Notes under the pieces: model-generated
What the model was told of the DNA's origin: nothing
The model's database searches: none
Seen by the model: the letters and a program-made list of their open reading frames with translations, nothing else
Assembly (NCBI GenBank): GCA_017446265.1
Contig: JAFSRD010000006.1
Coordinates: forward strand, 1 to 64,000
Source of the DNA: Treponema sp.
GTDB lineage: Bacteria; Spirochaetota; Spirochaetia; Treponematales; Treponemataceae
DNA: 64,000 nucleotides
Direction of reading: 5' to 3'
Shown: one piece after another, positions 50,307 to 59,774 of the stretch
Layout: the number at the start of each line of letters is the position of its first letter
Position numbering within the stretch: position 1 is the stretch's first letter
Made by a program: the position numbers and the translations under genes

Positions 50307-50989
50307 GCCGCTTCGCTGCTGAGCTTTAATAAAATTGTCAATCCAGAGCTGACGACTTCTGCCGTGCTGTACGCACATTCGCCGTTGCACTTGTATGAAA
50401 ACTCATCTATGCAGTCGCCTGAAGAAAGCCCAGATGCAAGCGATGGCACATCTGGTGCAAACTCTACCATGTTGTCGTTTTGAAACGAAACGCTGCCGGT
50501 AACAAATGCGCTTGTATTAGGATGCGTAAAGATTGCAGCATTTTTTGCGTGCGGAGCGCTGGCAGCAAATAATTGTGCTGCATCATCTTCTCGCTCTGCT
50601 TGCCCGCTGTCTGACATTTGTCTGGTTTCATCGGCACCGAGCGCTGCTCGAAGCGTCTGCAATCCTTCGTCATCACACGAATGAAAAACGCCTGCAACTC
50701 CAAGCGCATCTGCTTTTTTTTGCTCTTCGTCAACAAGATGTTCAGGCGCATGCAAAATTACGCGCAGTGTTTTTTCGGGCATGCTGCTCTTTGCATGCTG
50801 CACGAAGGTTTTCCAGTGGCGCGGATAGTCGCACGCGTTTATGACTATGACATCAGGCGCTATCTCTTCAATGTTGTCGAGTGCTTTTAAAAGCCAGCGG
50901 TAGATGATAGTATCGTATCCTGCGTCAACAAGACATGCGTCGATTTTTTTAATTGCGTTTTCGTCATCTGAAATGATAATCGCTTTCAT
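50303..50989 (-). CDS. Pseudo-receiver protein with PilZ-like C-terminal domain
   Basis: A 228-residue soluble protein. The first 115 residues fit a response-regulator receiver fold: acidic pair at D8-D9 in IIISDDENAIKKI, and strand three DVIVINACDYP. The phosphoacceptor position is Asn51, so phosphorylation is unlikely (pseudo-receiver). The C-terminal 85 residues (AFVTGSVSFQNDNMVEFAPDVPSLASGLSSGD) resemble a PilZ-like beta barrel, but I do not see RxxxR, so c-di-GMP binding is uncertain. ATG and TGA overlaps join it to both neighbours. Confidence 0.68.
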   Translation of the reverse strand: MKAIIISDDENAIKKIDACLVDAGYDTIIYRWLLKALDNIEEIAPDVIVINACDYPRHWKTFVQHAKSSMPEKTLRVILHAPEHLVDEEQKKADALGVAGVFHSCDDEGLQTLRAALGADETRQMSDSGQAEREDDAAQLFAASAPHAKNAAIFTHPNTSAFVTGSVSFQNDNMVEFAPDVPSLASGLSSGDCIDEFSYKCNGECAYSTAEVVSSGLTILLKLSSEAA

Positions 50990-51954
50990 TCTGTCCCCAG
51001 ATTAACAACTGTGTAGTCATAAATTTGCCAAATGCCTTCACGCAGGCGGAGGCGGTATGTATAGCTCTTGCGCTCGTAGAATGTGCGGTTGTTGAACCAC
51101 TCTGTTACGACGACAGTGCCTTCTGTTCGCGAGTACACGGTGCGCTCTATTTGAAACCGCTCTGGAATGGCAACAATGTCGCCGTCTATGCGCGCCTGCA
51201 TTAAATCTGCTTTGTATTCGTTTATCATGCGCTCGCGCTCGTCCGCAGAGACTGCGCGGTATTTGCGTTTTGCGCTCGGCGTGCGCTCAAGCAGAGACTC
51301 TACGTCCATGTACAAAAAGTACTGGTCCCACAACGATTTTTGACGCGCTATGATTGTCTGCTCCACAACTTTGTCAGGCGGTATTTCTTCCGGTTGCAAA
51401 ATTGTCGCAGTGTCAGCTTGCACGGGAATTGATGAAGACGATGCGGCAGATGGGGAAGGGCGCACTTCAAGCGTGAGACGATTAGATGTAAGGCGCGTGT
51501 TGCGCGAGCGATACAATTCAGGATAAAACGTCAGCTCAAGGTAGTAGACTGACGGCGTTGGCACAGTCAGATACTCTTTGAGGTTTTCCACAAAAGAATA
51601 TTCCTCGCCTGTTTCAAGCGCAATTTCGCGAAAGTAGACCGTTTGATTTGTCGTGCGCTTTCGTATGAGCGTTTCTGTCTGCGCAAGACGGCTGTTTTTT
51701 ATTGTGTATGCATTGAAATCAATCGAAAACATCCTGTCATCTGCAAGCTTGAAACGCAGCGTGTCTGCACCGTTGTTGCGCACTGTGACGTGAATGAACA
51801 CGGGATTCAAATCTGCGTCGCCAGGATGGTACATCGTCTTGTCGTAAAACTTTATGGAAACAGATGCGTTTGCAAAATTGCTCTGCTCCTGCGCGCTTGC
51901 CATCTGTCCAAACAAAACGAAACATGCTATGATACTAAAAATTGAGTGTTTCAA
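50986..51954 (-). CDS. Exported protein of unknown function, UUG start
   Basis: A 322-residue periplasmic protein. Signal peptide IFSIIACFVLFGQMASAQ; an N-terminal beta-rich half (about 25-165, NPVFIHVTVRNNGADTLRFKLADDR, an Ig-like pattern); a proline/serine linker (about 165-185); and a C-terminal half (about 200-322) ending in strands FYERKSYTYRLRLREG. The start is TTG 51954, chosen because a GGGAGG site lies seven bases upstream and the signal peptide begins there. First of the three-gene overlapping set; divergent from mfd. Confidence 0.7.
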   Translation of the reverse strand: MKHSIFSIIACFVLFGQMASAQEQSNFANASVSIKFYDKTMYHPGDADLNPVFIHVTVRNNGADTLRFKLADDRMFSIDFNAYTIKNSRLAQTETLIRKRTTNQTVYFREIALETGEEYSFVENLKEYLTVPTPSVYYLELTFYPELYRSRNTRLTSNRLTLEVRPSPSAASSSSIPVQADTATILQPEEIPPDKVVEQTIIARQKSLWDQYFLYMDVESLLERTPSAKRKYRAVSADERERMINEYKADLMQARIDGDIVAIPERFQIERTVYSRTEGTVVVTEWFNNRTFYERKSYTYRLRLREGIWQIYDYTVVNLGTE

Positions 51955-52026
51955 TAAGAGCCTCCCACAAAGGCGTGTACATGCGTTGAAAGCAACACAC
52001 TTTCATATAAATATCGGAAAGTTTGA

Positions 52027-55000
52027 ATGAATACATTATCGAGAAATTTTGTTAAAGACGCAATACATTCGTGGCGCAACATGCGCGAGGCGCTTTCCCG
52101 CCTGCATGATGATTCGTGCGCATTTCCCGTTTCTGTGCGTGGCTTGCACGGTGCGCTGTACAGCTATTTTACAAATGAATACTGCTCTGCACACGCAGTT
52201 ACGTCATTGCAGCATGCAGGCGGCGTTTCGGTTGATTCAAGCGTTCTCGACACAGTGATTGTTGTGCCTGGCGAGCGGGAAGCGTTCGACGTGCGCACCG
52301 ATTTGTCAACATCATTTCCAGAAGCTGAAGTTGTTTTCATTCCGTGGTGGGGCGCCATTCCCTACCGACCTGCTGCAAAAGGCGCTGCTGTGTTTGGAGA
52401 GCGCGCAGCAGCATTGGCAAAGCTTGCAGTTAAATCAAGAAATGCGCTTTCAAAAACGCCGCGCATTTTTATTATGACGCAACGCACGTTCCAGTCGCCG
52501 CTGCCTCCACCAGAGATTATTAAAAGTCACACGTTTGCGATTTCCAAAACGCAAAAGATAGACACAGTGAAAACTGCCAAGACGCTTTCTCTGCTTGGCT
52601 ACACGCGCGTGCCACGTGTGTATGTGCCTGGCGAGTTTAGCGTGCGTGGAGAAGTGCTCGACGTTTTTGTGCCGGGAAACGACGAGCCTGTGCGAATCAT
52701 GCTTGACTTTGACACAGTTGCACACATAAAGACATTTGACGCAGACAGCCAGATGACGACGCGCACGCTTGAAGCAGCGCTGATTGCTCCGATGAAAGAA
52801 GTGATTTGGGATGACGCGCTCGTTTCTTGTTTGCGCGAAAAGCTTGATGCGTATGAAAAAACTGCGCTTTCAGCACAGAACGTTACGGATGATGCACAAG
52901 TTGAACAACAACATGTGCATTTGCCATTTACTGAAAACGCAAAGGCGCATGTTGAGCGCATCATCGCAGAGCTTGCTGCAAGCGGCGCGAGTGAAGGCGA
53001 GGAGCTGCTGTATCCTGTGCTGTGGAACGGCGCGTATACATTGCGCGACTATATTGGCAAGAATGCGAGCGTGCTTTTTTTTGATTTTGACAGGCTTATA
53101 AATGCAGAAGGCAACATGATGCGCGAATACGAGGGCATGTACCGAAAAGCGCGGCTTGATTTTCCTGCACTTTCGCCGTCATACATGCTCCATGATCTTG
53201 CATCACTCCTCGAAACATTCTCAAGATGTCTGCTTTTTCATACACTTTCACATGCAGGAGAGCTTGCAGACGATGAAAGCGCATTGCACAATGATGCAGT
53301 TGCTGACACTAGCACGCGCAGCAAAACGAGCGGCATTCTGTTTTCGTGCGAGCCGTCAAGAAGTTTTTTTGGAAACATCACTTTTTTAAAAGAAGAGTTG
53401 ACGCGACTGCATGACGACGGTTGGAAAATCGCTGTATTTGCTGACGGAGAAAATCAGCGGCGGCGCGTGGCAGAACTTTTGCGCGACATTCCTGACGTTG
53501 TCGTTTTCCCTGAAGCTATATCGCACGGGTTTTCAATTCCCGACATCAAGTTGCTTGTCATTCAGGAAAATGAGCTGTTCGGGCGCAGAAAAGCAGTGCC
53601 AAAATCGCTCAAAAGGGCAAAGAGTGCGGCACTTGACACATTCATAGAGTTGAATCCGGGAGATTACGTCGTACATGTGCAGTACGGCATAGGCATTTTT
53701 AGAGGAATTGAGCGCGTAAAGACTGCGGGCAACGAGCGCGACTACATCAAACTTGTATATGCAGACGAAGAATTTGCGTTCGTGCCGATTGAGCAGGTGA
53801 ACATGGTGCAGCGTTACATAGGCAGCGAAGGCGAAAAACCGCGCGTTGACAAAATCGGCAGCAAAGCGTGGGAGAACCGCAAAAACCGCGTGCAGCAGGC
53901 TGTAGAAGACGTGGCAAAAAAATTGATTGATTTGTATTCACGGCGCAAAGCGTCGAGCGGCTTTCCCTTTCCGAAAGACACTGAATGGCAGACGTCGTTT
54001 GAAGCTGCGTTTCCGTATGAAGACACGCCTGACCAAATGACTGTGAGCGAAGAAGTAAAGCGCGACATGGAAAAGCCTGTACCTATGGACCGACTCATCT
54101 GCGGCGATGTAGGATACGGCAAAACAGAGATTGCGATGCGCGCTGCTTTTAAAGCGGTAATGGGCGGAAAGCAAGTTGTGTTCCTTGCACCGACAACGAT
54201 TCTTGCAGAGCGGCACTACGAAACATGCATTGAACGCTTTGCGCATTTTCCAGTGACTGTCGCAATGTTGTCGCGCTTTGTGAGCCACGCCGAACAAAAA
54301 AAGATACTGGAAAAACTTGCACGCGGCGACATTGACATGCTCATAGGCACGCACCGCGTCATTCAAAAAGATGTTGCGTTTAAAAATCTTGGATTGATGA
54401 TAATAGACGAAGAGCAGCGGTTCGGCGTAAAAGACAAGGAAAAGCTTAAAGAACTTAAAGCGAACATAGATGCGCTTTCCCTTTCCGCAACGCCTATCCC
54501 GCGCACGCTTCATATGAGCTTGTTGAAAATACGCGACATGAGCTTGCTCACAACGCCGCCGCAAAACAGGCAGGAAATTGAAACAGTGATTGAACCGTAC
54601 AGCGATGCGCGTGTTGCTGCTGCAATCCGCAGGGAAGTGGAGCGGGGCGGGCAGGTGTTTTTCTTGCACAACAGGGTAGAGTCGCTTTTAGAAACGCGTA
54701 GGCAAATTGAACAGCTTGTGCCTGAAATGATTGTTGACATAGCGCATGGACAAATGACTGCCGTGGAGCTTGAAGACATCTTCCGACGTTTTAAACTCGG
54801 CGGCTTTCACGTGCTCGTCTCCACGACTATAATCGAAAACGGCATTGACATTCCAAATGTAAACACAATTGTCATAGACAGGGCTGACATGTACGGCGTA
54901 TCGCAGTTATATCAGCTTCGCGGCAGAGTAGGGCGCAGCGACAGAAAAGCGTATGCATTTCTGTTCTATCCAAAAAATGCGTCGCTTTCAGAAGTTGCAA

Positions 55001-55647
55001 TGAAGCGCCTGCAAGTGATAAGCGATTTTACCGAGCTTGGAAGCGGCTTTAAAATCGCTATGAAAGACATGGAGATTCGCGGAGCAGGAAATTTGCTTGG
55101 AAAAGATCAGTCGGGCGACGTGTATGCAGTTGGATTTGATTTGTATTTAAAATTACTGAACGAAGCAGTTGAGCGGCTCACAGCAGCAGAAAACTACAAG
55201 ACGCAGAGCGATGTGCTCATGGAGTTTGAATACACAGGCTTTATTCCTGACAGCTATGTGCAAACGCCGCAGACAAAGATGGAAATATACAAAAAAATCG
55301 CTTCAGTACAGAGCAATGAAGATCTTATCGCGGTGATGAATGAAATTGAAGACCGCTTCGGTCCTGTGCCCGATGAAGTGGCAAGCTTGCTTTCGCTTGC
55401 CGAGATACGCATTTTGTGCAAGCGGCTCTCTATCAGCTCAATAAAGGAGCGGAACGGAGTAGTGCACGTTACGTTTGCACGCGTGAGCGACATCAACATT
55501 GATAATGTGCTGCGCCTTATAAAAGACAGCGCAGGCAGCGTTAAACTTGATGCCGCAAAGCCCAACATGTTGTTTTTGCAACTCGGCGCAATAGGTTTGA
55601 AAGAAAAGAGCGAATATATACGCGAGCATCTTGAGCGGCTTGCATAA
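52027..55647 (+). CDS. mfd: Transcription-repair coupling factor
   Basis: A 1206-residue Mfd, which removes stalled RNA polymerase and recruits UvrA. Domains in order: UvrB-homology region (about 25-430), RNA-polymerase-interaction/CarD-like domain (LNPGDYVVHVQYGIGIFRGIE, about 540-610), superfamily 2 translocase with Walker A GDVGYGKTEIA (about 693-703) and DEEQ (MIIDEEQRFGV), motif VI QLRGRVGRSDRKAYA, and the TRCF C-terminal domain. Length matches the family. A weak GGAAAG site precedes the ATG. Divergent from the exported-protein gene. Confidence 0.95.
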   Translation: MNTLSRNFVKDAIHSWRNMREALSRLHDDSCAFPVSVRGLHGALYSYFTNEYCSAHAVTSLQHAGGVSVDSSVLDTVIVVPGEREAFDVRTDLSTSFPEAEVVFIPWWGAIPYRPAAKGAAVFGERAAALAKLAVKSRNALSKTPRIFIMTQRTFQSPLPPPEIIKSHTFAISKTQKIDTVKTAKTLSLLGYTRVPRVYVPGEFSVRGEVLDVFVPGNDEPVRIMLDFDTVAHIKTFDADSQMTTRTLEAALIAPMKEVIWDDALVSCLREKLDAYEKTALSAQNVTDDAQVEQQHVHLPFTENAKAHVERIIAELAASGASEGEELLYPVLWNGAYTLRDYIGKNASVLFFDFDRLINAEGNMMREYEGMYRKARLDFPALSPSYMLHDLASLLETFSRCLLFHTLSHAGELADDESALHNDAVADTSTRSKTSGILFSCEPSRSFFGNITFLKEELTRLHDDGWKIAVFADGENQRRRVAELLRDIPDVVVFPEAISHGFSIPDIKLLVIQENELFGRRKAVPKSLKRAKSAALDTFIELNPGDYVVHVQYGIGIFRGIERVKTAGNERDYIKLVYADEEFAFVPIEQVNMVQRYIGSEGEKPRVDKIGSKAWENRKNRVQQAVEDVAKKLIDLYSRRKASSGFPFPKDTEWQTSFEAAFPYEDTPDQMTVSEEVKRDMEKPVPMDRLICGDVGYGKTEIAMRAAFKAVMGGKQVVFLAPTTILAERHYETCIERFAHFPVTVAMLSRFVSHAEQKKILEKLARGDIDMLIGTHRVIQKDVAFKNLGLMIIDEEQRFGVKDKEKLKELKANIDALSLSATPIPRTLHMSLLKIRDMSLLTTPPQNRQEIETVIEPYSDARVAAAIRREVERGGQVFFLHNRVESLLETRRQIEQLVPEMIVDIAHGQMTAVELEDIFRRFKLGGFHVLVSTTIIENGIDIPNVNTIVIDRADMYGVSQLYQLRGRVGRSDRKAYAFLFYPKNASLSEVAMKRLQVISDFTELGSGFKIAMKDMEIRGAGNLLGKDQSGDVYAVGFDLYLKLLNEAVERLTAAENYKTQSDVLMEFEYTGFIPDSYVQTPQTKMEIYKKIASVQSNEDLIAVMNEIEDRFGPVPDEVASLLSLAEIRILCKRLSISSIKERNGVVHVTFARVSDINIDNVLRLIKDSAGSVKLDAAKPNMLFLQLGAIGLKEKSEYIREHLERLA

Positions 55648-55683
55648 ATGTGATATAGTGCTGCGAGTAAGGAGAATTAGCGT

Positions 55684-55947
55684 ATGATTCTTTTTGGTAA
55701 AAAAGTCGAAGTGTATGAAAGCCGTGACGAAAAGCAATTCAAAGCGGTAAAGAAAAAGCTCAAAACAAATCGCATCACGTATGGCACGAGCTGGACTCAA
55801 AACGAAGTGACAGGTGGCTGTGGCTGCAAAATCAACGTGAAGCAAGTGGCAAACCCTCATTACAGTCCGTTTGTGTGGTATGTGTTTGTGCGTCCTGAAG
55901 ACGAGCAGCGAGCGCGCAGTATTGTCAGCGAGGTAATGAACAGTTGA
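55684..55947 (+). CDS. Small protein, DUF2007-like
   Basis: An 87-residue soluble protein. The pattern VYESRDEKQFKAVKKKLKTNRITYGTSW, then a strand-like HYSPFVWYVFVRPEDEQRARSIVSEV, recalls the DUF2007/GlnB-like two-strand-helix fold. A CGC pair (GGCGCK) sits between the halves. GGAG lies upstream. It follows mfd by 36 bases and is probably co-transcribed with it. Function unknown. Confidence 0.6.
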   Translation: MILFGKKVEVYESRDEKQFKAVKKKLKTNRITYGTSWTQNEVTGGCGCKINVKQVANPHYSPFVWYVFVRPEDEQRARSIVSEVMNS

Positions 55948-56106
55948 CAAGTCAAGGAGAGAGGCAATTTATTGTGCGGAGCGTGAGGTCTGCTGTGCTG
56001 GTGGGCGCGATGTTTTTTTCGGACGCATTAATTGGTAGACAGAATATGCATTATGGTAAGTGTGATGCATAATTTATGAGGCGCTAGAAAAAGTGGCAGT
56101 TCTTTT

Positions 56107-58224
56107 TTATATATTAAATACATTCATGCTATCAAGAACACTTGTTATGCTTTCTCTGTTGACGCTAATGCTGTCGCTTGTTTTTTCGGTCATTGTTGCA
56201 ATATGCGCACTTTGATTAGAAATATCAGACACGCTGCTTGCAACTGTTGTAGCGAACATTTCAAGCTTCTCAATTTCAACTGAAACATGATGAGCGTTTT
56301 CAATTACATTTTGAATATCATCTTTTACATTCACCGTAATGTCGTTAATATGTTTTATTGCATCAAGCACTTCCTTTCCTGCATTGTTCTGCTCAATCAT
56401 TGAACCTGCAATAACTTCTTCTTGCTCTGTAATCTCTTGTGAAAGCGAAGAAATAACAGCAAAGCTTTCTTCAACCAACATACTTTGCCGAGTAATTTCA
56501 TCAATCGACGTTTTCACCTCTTGCAATGCCTGCTGGATTTTAGTTCCCTGCGTGTTTGACTCTTCAGCAAGTTTTCTAATTTCATCTGCAACCACTGCAA
56601 AACCTTTTCCTGCATTTCCTGCATGTGCAGCTTCTATTGCGGCATTCATAGCGAGCAAGTTTGTCTGCGTTGCAATGTTCTGAATAATGTTTGAAGCATC
56701 AACTAAAACTTGCGATTGCTCAAATACTTCTTTTGACAGCTTGACTGTGTTGCTTACTAAATCATAGCTTGTTTTTGCATGTGTTTGCAAATCGGTAATT
56801 GAATTTTTGTTAAACTCAATTATTTTATGCACATTGTTTACACCGTTTGACATTTCCTCGCTCGCTGAAAGAGACTGCATGACGCTTGACGCTTGACCTT
56901 CAATACTTTTAGAAAGTTCATCAATCCATTTTACAATTACATCAATAGCCTGTTTTACACTATTAACGCTAGCAATGTGATTATTCATTTGCTCATTTGC
57001 AACATAGATTGCCTCAGTGATATTTTTGATTGCAACATTGTTGTCTTTTACATTAGTCAATACAATGTCATTTACTTCAGACATTTTTACACATTCTGTT
57101 TTTGTTTTGCTTATGTTGCCTGAAATTTTTTCAATAAATTTATTTATATATGTATACATGTCTCCTATTTCATCGTGCTGATTGCTAGAAAGGCGAACCC
57201 GTAAATCACCTGTACCTTCACTTAAATTTTGAAAAACATGTATGCTTTGTGTCAAGCGTCTAGTTACAAAGCTTATTGCTATGCTGACAAAACAAATTAC
57301 AACAATAATAAACACAATAAAAGCAAAAGCTAACTTAGTTATTGCAGCATGAGCTTCTTGCACAACTATTGCATAGGGTGTTTTTGAAAACAAAAACCAT
57401 TTATCGCTTTCAGTGTTGCCAACAATAACTGGCACAAGTGTTACCAACTGATCTGCGAGATGAAACGAAACAACTTGATTTTCAGGAATTTGCAAAATGT
57501 TGTCTCGTGTCATAGTTTCAGTAAATAAAGCGCTTATTGAGGCAGGAATGGCATCGTCAGAAGCTATGACAACATTTCCATCATTTGTCGTCAAGTGGCT
57601 GATTGTATTATTAGAAATATTCCTCATGTCAATAAATTGAACTAAATAAGGTAGTGGCACATCGATACCACAAAGACCTGAAGTTTTATCACCATCGCGT
57701 ATTATAGAAAATAGACTTGTTATGAGAATATCCTCGCCAGCTATAGTATATGCCATTGGCTTGTCTACTTCTCGCACTCCTGCTATAGCATCTGCATACC
57801 ATTCACTGTCTAAGTCGTACATAACATCTTCGACAACTTGGTTGTTGCTGCGCGAATACACGATTGATAGTTTTTCATTTGCAATCTCACCGCTTTCCCA
57901 CACTGCCCAAACAGATAAAAACTCATTTTGTGTTGCATGATTTTTGATTATGGCAGCTAGATTGTCATAGCGACTAGTTGGAGGAAAGGACTTGTAACTA
58001 GAAAGGCTTGCCCCTAGTGATTGTGCTGAAGAAAGAACCATACGAAGCTGCTTTTCAATATTTTGAGCGTTCCGTTCGACAGTTCTCTCAATAATAGTGG
58101 TAAAATTTTTAGCAGCTTTGTCGTATTCAACTTTACCAATCACTCCAACTATTATAAGTGATAAAAAAAACATACATGCACTTATAATGAGGATCAATCT
58201 AGTTCGTATTGAGATTTTTTTCAT
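56107..58224 (-). CDS. Methyl-accepting chemotaxis protein (dCache sensor, HAMP)
   Basis: A 705-residue chemoreceptor. TM1 ([21 protein letters not shown]), a dCache_1-type sensor (about 35-285, [29 protein letters not shown]), TM2 ([21 protein letters not shown]), HAMP, and a signalling domain with tip [20 protein letters not shown] and [16 protein letters not shown]. It differs in the sensor from the first chemoreceptor, so it should bind another ligand. More AT-rich than neighbours. ATG follows a TGGAGA site; a promoter and inverted-repeat leader are upstream. It is on the same strand as rodA but separated by 218 bases. Confidence 0.93.
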   Translation of the reverse strand: MKKISIRTRLILIISACMFFLSLIIVGVIGKVEYDKAAKNFTTIIERTVERNAQNIEKQLRMVLSSAQSLGASLSSYKSFPPTSRYDNLAAIIKNHATQNEFLSVWAVWESGEIANEKLSIVYSRSNNQVVEDVMYDLDSEWYADAIAGVREVDKPMAYTIAGEDILITSLFSIIRDGDKTSGLCGIDVPLPYLVQFIDMRNISNNTISHLTTNDGNVVIASDDAIPASISALFTETMTRDNILQIPENQVVSFHLADQLVTLVPVIVGNTESDKWFLFSKTPYAIVVQEAHAAITKLAFAFIVFIIVVICFVSIAISFVTRRLTQSIHVFQNLSEGTGDLRVRLSSNQHDEIGDMYTYINKFIEKISGNISKTKTECVKMSEVNDIVLTNVKDNNVAIKNITEAIYVANEQMNNHIASVNSVKQAIDVIVKWIDELSKSIEGQASSVMQSLSASEEMSNGVNNVHKIIEFNKNSITDLQTHAKTSYDLVSNTVKLSKEVFEQSQVLVDASNIIQNIATQTNLLAMNAAIEAAHAGNAGKGFAVVADEIRKLAEESNTQGTKIQQALQEVKTSIDEITRQSMLVEESFAVISSLSQEITEQEEVIAGSMIEQNNAGKEVLDAIKHINDITVNVKDDIQNVIENAHHVSVEIEKLEMFATTVASSVSDISNQSAHIATMTEKTSDSISVNRESITSVLDSMNVFNI

Positions 58225-58249
58225 ATTTTATTATCTCCACAAGCAATAG

Positions 58250-58286
58250 ACCTGTTCTGAAACTGATGTTTCCAAACAAAACAGGT
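58250..58286 (-). promoter_or_regulatory. Inverted repeat in the leader of the second chemoreceptor
   Basis: ACCTGTT (58250-58256) pairs with AACAGGT (58280-58286). Within the loop, TGTTT/AAACA and GAAAC/GTTTC are two alternative inner stems that share bases. It lies between the promoter (58310-58338) and the ribosome site. A switch is possible but unproven. Confidence 0.35.
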
Positions 58287-58309
58287 TTAATATAAAAAAA
58301 GTTATATTT

Positions 58310-58338
58310 TATATACACTATATTTTATACATTGTCTA
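58310..58338 (-). promoter_or_regulatory. Candidate promoter of the second chemoreceptor
   Basis: Minus strand TAGACA (58333-58338), 17-base spacer, TATATA (58310-58315), about 85 bases before the ATG. Confidence 0.45.
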
Positions 58339-58442
58339 CCAGCTGCTCACTAATTTATACATGATTCAACATAAAAAATTTTATTCGTGCGGAGGGTTTA
58401 ATGTATCAAAATCTATGCGAACGCGCGGTTATTGGCAAATTG

Positions 58443-59768
58443 CTATTCGCCCAGACCGTAACCGTATTTATGAGCGTTGATGCTCATTAGGATGCCTATG
58501 CAAAGCATTGCCGTCCATAACGACGAGCCGCCGTACGACAAAAACAGCAGCGGTATGCCGGTAATAGGCATTATGCCTATCACCATGCCTATATTGATAA
58601 AAAAATGAAAAAAGAACATGCCAAGTATGCCACTTGCAATGTAGCAGCCATAGCCAGTTGCATTACGTATGCTTCGCAGCATACGTAAAAAAATGATGCC
58701 GTACAGTATGAACACGAACAGTCCGCCGAGAAAACCTATCTCTTCGGCTAGAATGCTGAAGATAAAATCAGTGCTCTGCTGCGGCAAAAATCGATAGTGG
58801 CTTTGCGTGCCATGCAAAAATGAGCGTCCTGTAACGCCGCCTGCGCCTATTGCTATTTTTGATTGGATGATGTTCCAGCCTGCACCATGCGGGTCAGTTG
58901 ACGGATCAAGGAACACGATGAGACGGCTTATCTGATAGTCTTTGAGCACTTTGCCAGCCCCATATGAAAGTACGAGCGAGAAAGTTACAATGAGCATGTA
59001 GTACGCAATCCAGTAAAAATATTTTTGTCCGTGGAAATAGCGGCGTGTGATTACTGCTATAAGCATTATGAGCAATGCGGTGAGCGTGAGCAAGAGGCGC
59101 AGCTGTATGTTGTTGGCAAGCGTGCTTATTGCAGCAATGCTTTGCTTTGCGATAACGACGTTCCATATGGGCAGGACAGTAAGAAAGACTGTGCCAAGTC
59201 CGACAAAGAGTACAAAAAAAATGTAGCGTAGCGGAATGTCAGCCATAAAACAGACGACAAGAAATATGGGTATGTATACGCTCGCAGTGCCCAAGTCAGG
59301 CTGCGCAAGCACGAGCAGCGTTGGAACGGCAAAAATCACACCTGCCTTTACAAAGCGCTTGAACGGTACTTCATTCGTGCTATTTGCAAGATATTTTGAA
59401 AGGCACATGATGAAAATGACTTTACCGAATTCAGATGGCTGTATTCCGAATGCACCTATGCCTATCCAACTGCGTGCACCGTTCACATATCTGCCGAAAA
59501 GACGCGTGTATATGAGAACTGCAAGCAGCACATAGTAAAATATATTTACGTATCGTTCTGTGCGCCGATAGTCGTACAGAGCAACGAGCACCATGAGCAC
59601 CACGCCAAATGAAGCCCAAATAATCTGCTTTATGTATTCATTGGTAGTAAGAACGCCGTCTGAATTGATACCCGACGAATAGATGAACGCGATGCCTATA
59701 GAAATAAGAATGATGACGCATGCAAGTAGAAGGTAGTCGAGCATTTTTAAAAAAAATTTTATCCGCAT
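58443..59768 (-). CDS. rodA: Peptidoglycan glycosyltransferase RodA (SEDS family)
   Basis: A 441-residue SEDS protein with about 10 TM segments that polymerises lipid II during side-wall growth. Family motifs: GIAFIYSSGINSDGV at the N-terminus, FGIQPSEFGKVIFIMCLSKYLAN, LLVLAQPDLGTASVYIPIFLVV, GGVTGRSFLHGTQSHYRFLPQQSTDFIFSILAEE and the closing GIMPITGIPLLFLSYGGSSLWTAM. Its partner PBP2 (mrdA) starts six bases upstream on the same operon. Last gene of mreB-mreC-mreD-mrdA-rodA. Slightly longer than E. coli RodA (370) because of loops. Confidence 0.95.
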   Translation of the reverse strand: MRIKFFLKMLDYLLLACVIILISIGIAFIYSSGINSDGVLTTNEYIKQIIWASFGVVLMVLVALYDYRRTERYVNIFYYVLLAVLIYTRLFGRYVNGARSWIGIGAFGIQPSEFGKVIFIMCLSKYLANSTNEVPFKRFVKAGVIFAVPTLLVLAQPDLGTASVYIPIFLVVCFMADIPLRYIFFVLFVGLGTVFLTVLPIWNVVIAKQSIAAISTLANNIQLRLLLTLTALLIMLIAVITRRYFHGQKYFYWIAYYMLIVTFSLVLSYGAGKVLKDYQISRLIVFLDPSTDPHGAGWNIIQSKIAIGAGGVTGRSFLHGTQSHYRFLPQQSTDFIFSILAEEIGFLGGLFVFILYGIIFLRMLRSIRNATGYGCYIASGILGMFFFHFFINIGMVIGIMPITGIPLLFLSYGGSSLWTAMLCIGILMSINAHKYGYGLGE

Positions 59769-59774
59769 GATTCC

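Noticed and set aside
53938..54669. Minus-strand open frame of 243 codons inside mfd
   Set aside because: It is antisense to the translocase motifs of mfd, with no ribosome site and unlikely composition.
55948..56106. tRNA or small RNA in the gap after the DUF2007-like gene
   Set aside because: No cloverleaf, terminator or promoter could be built; only a weak TATGCAT inverted repeat is present.
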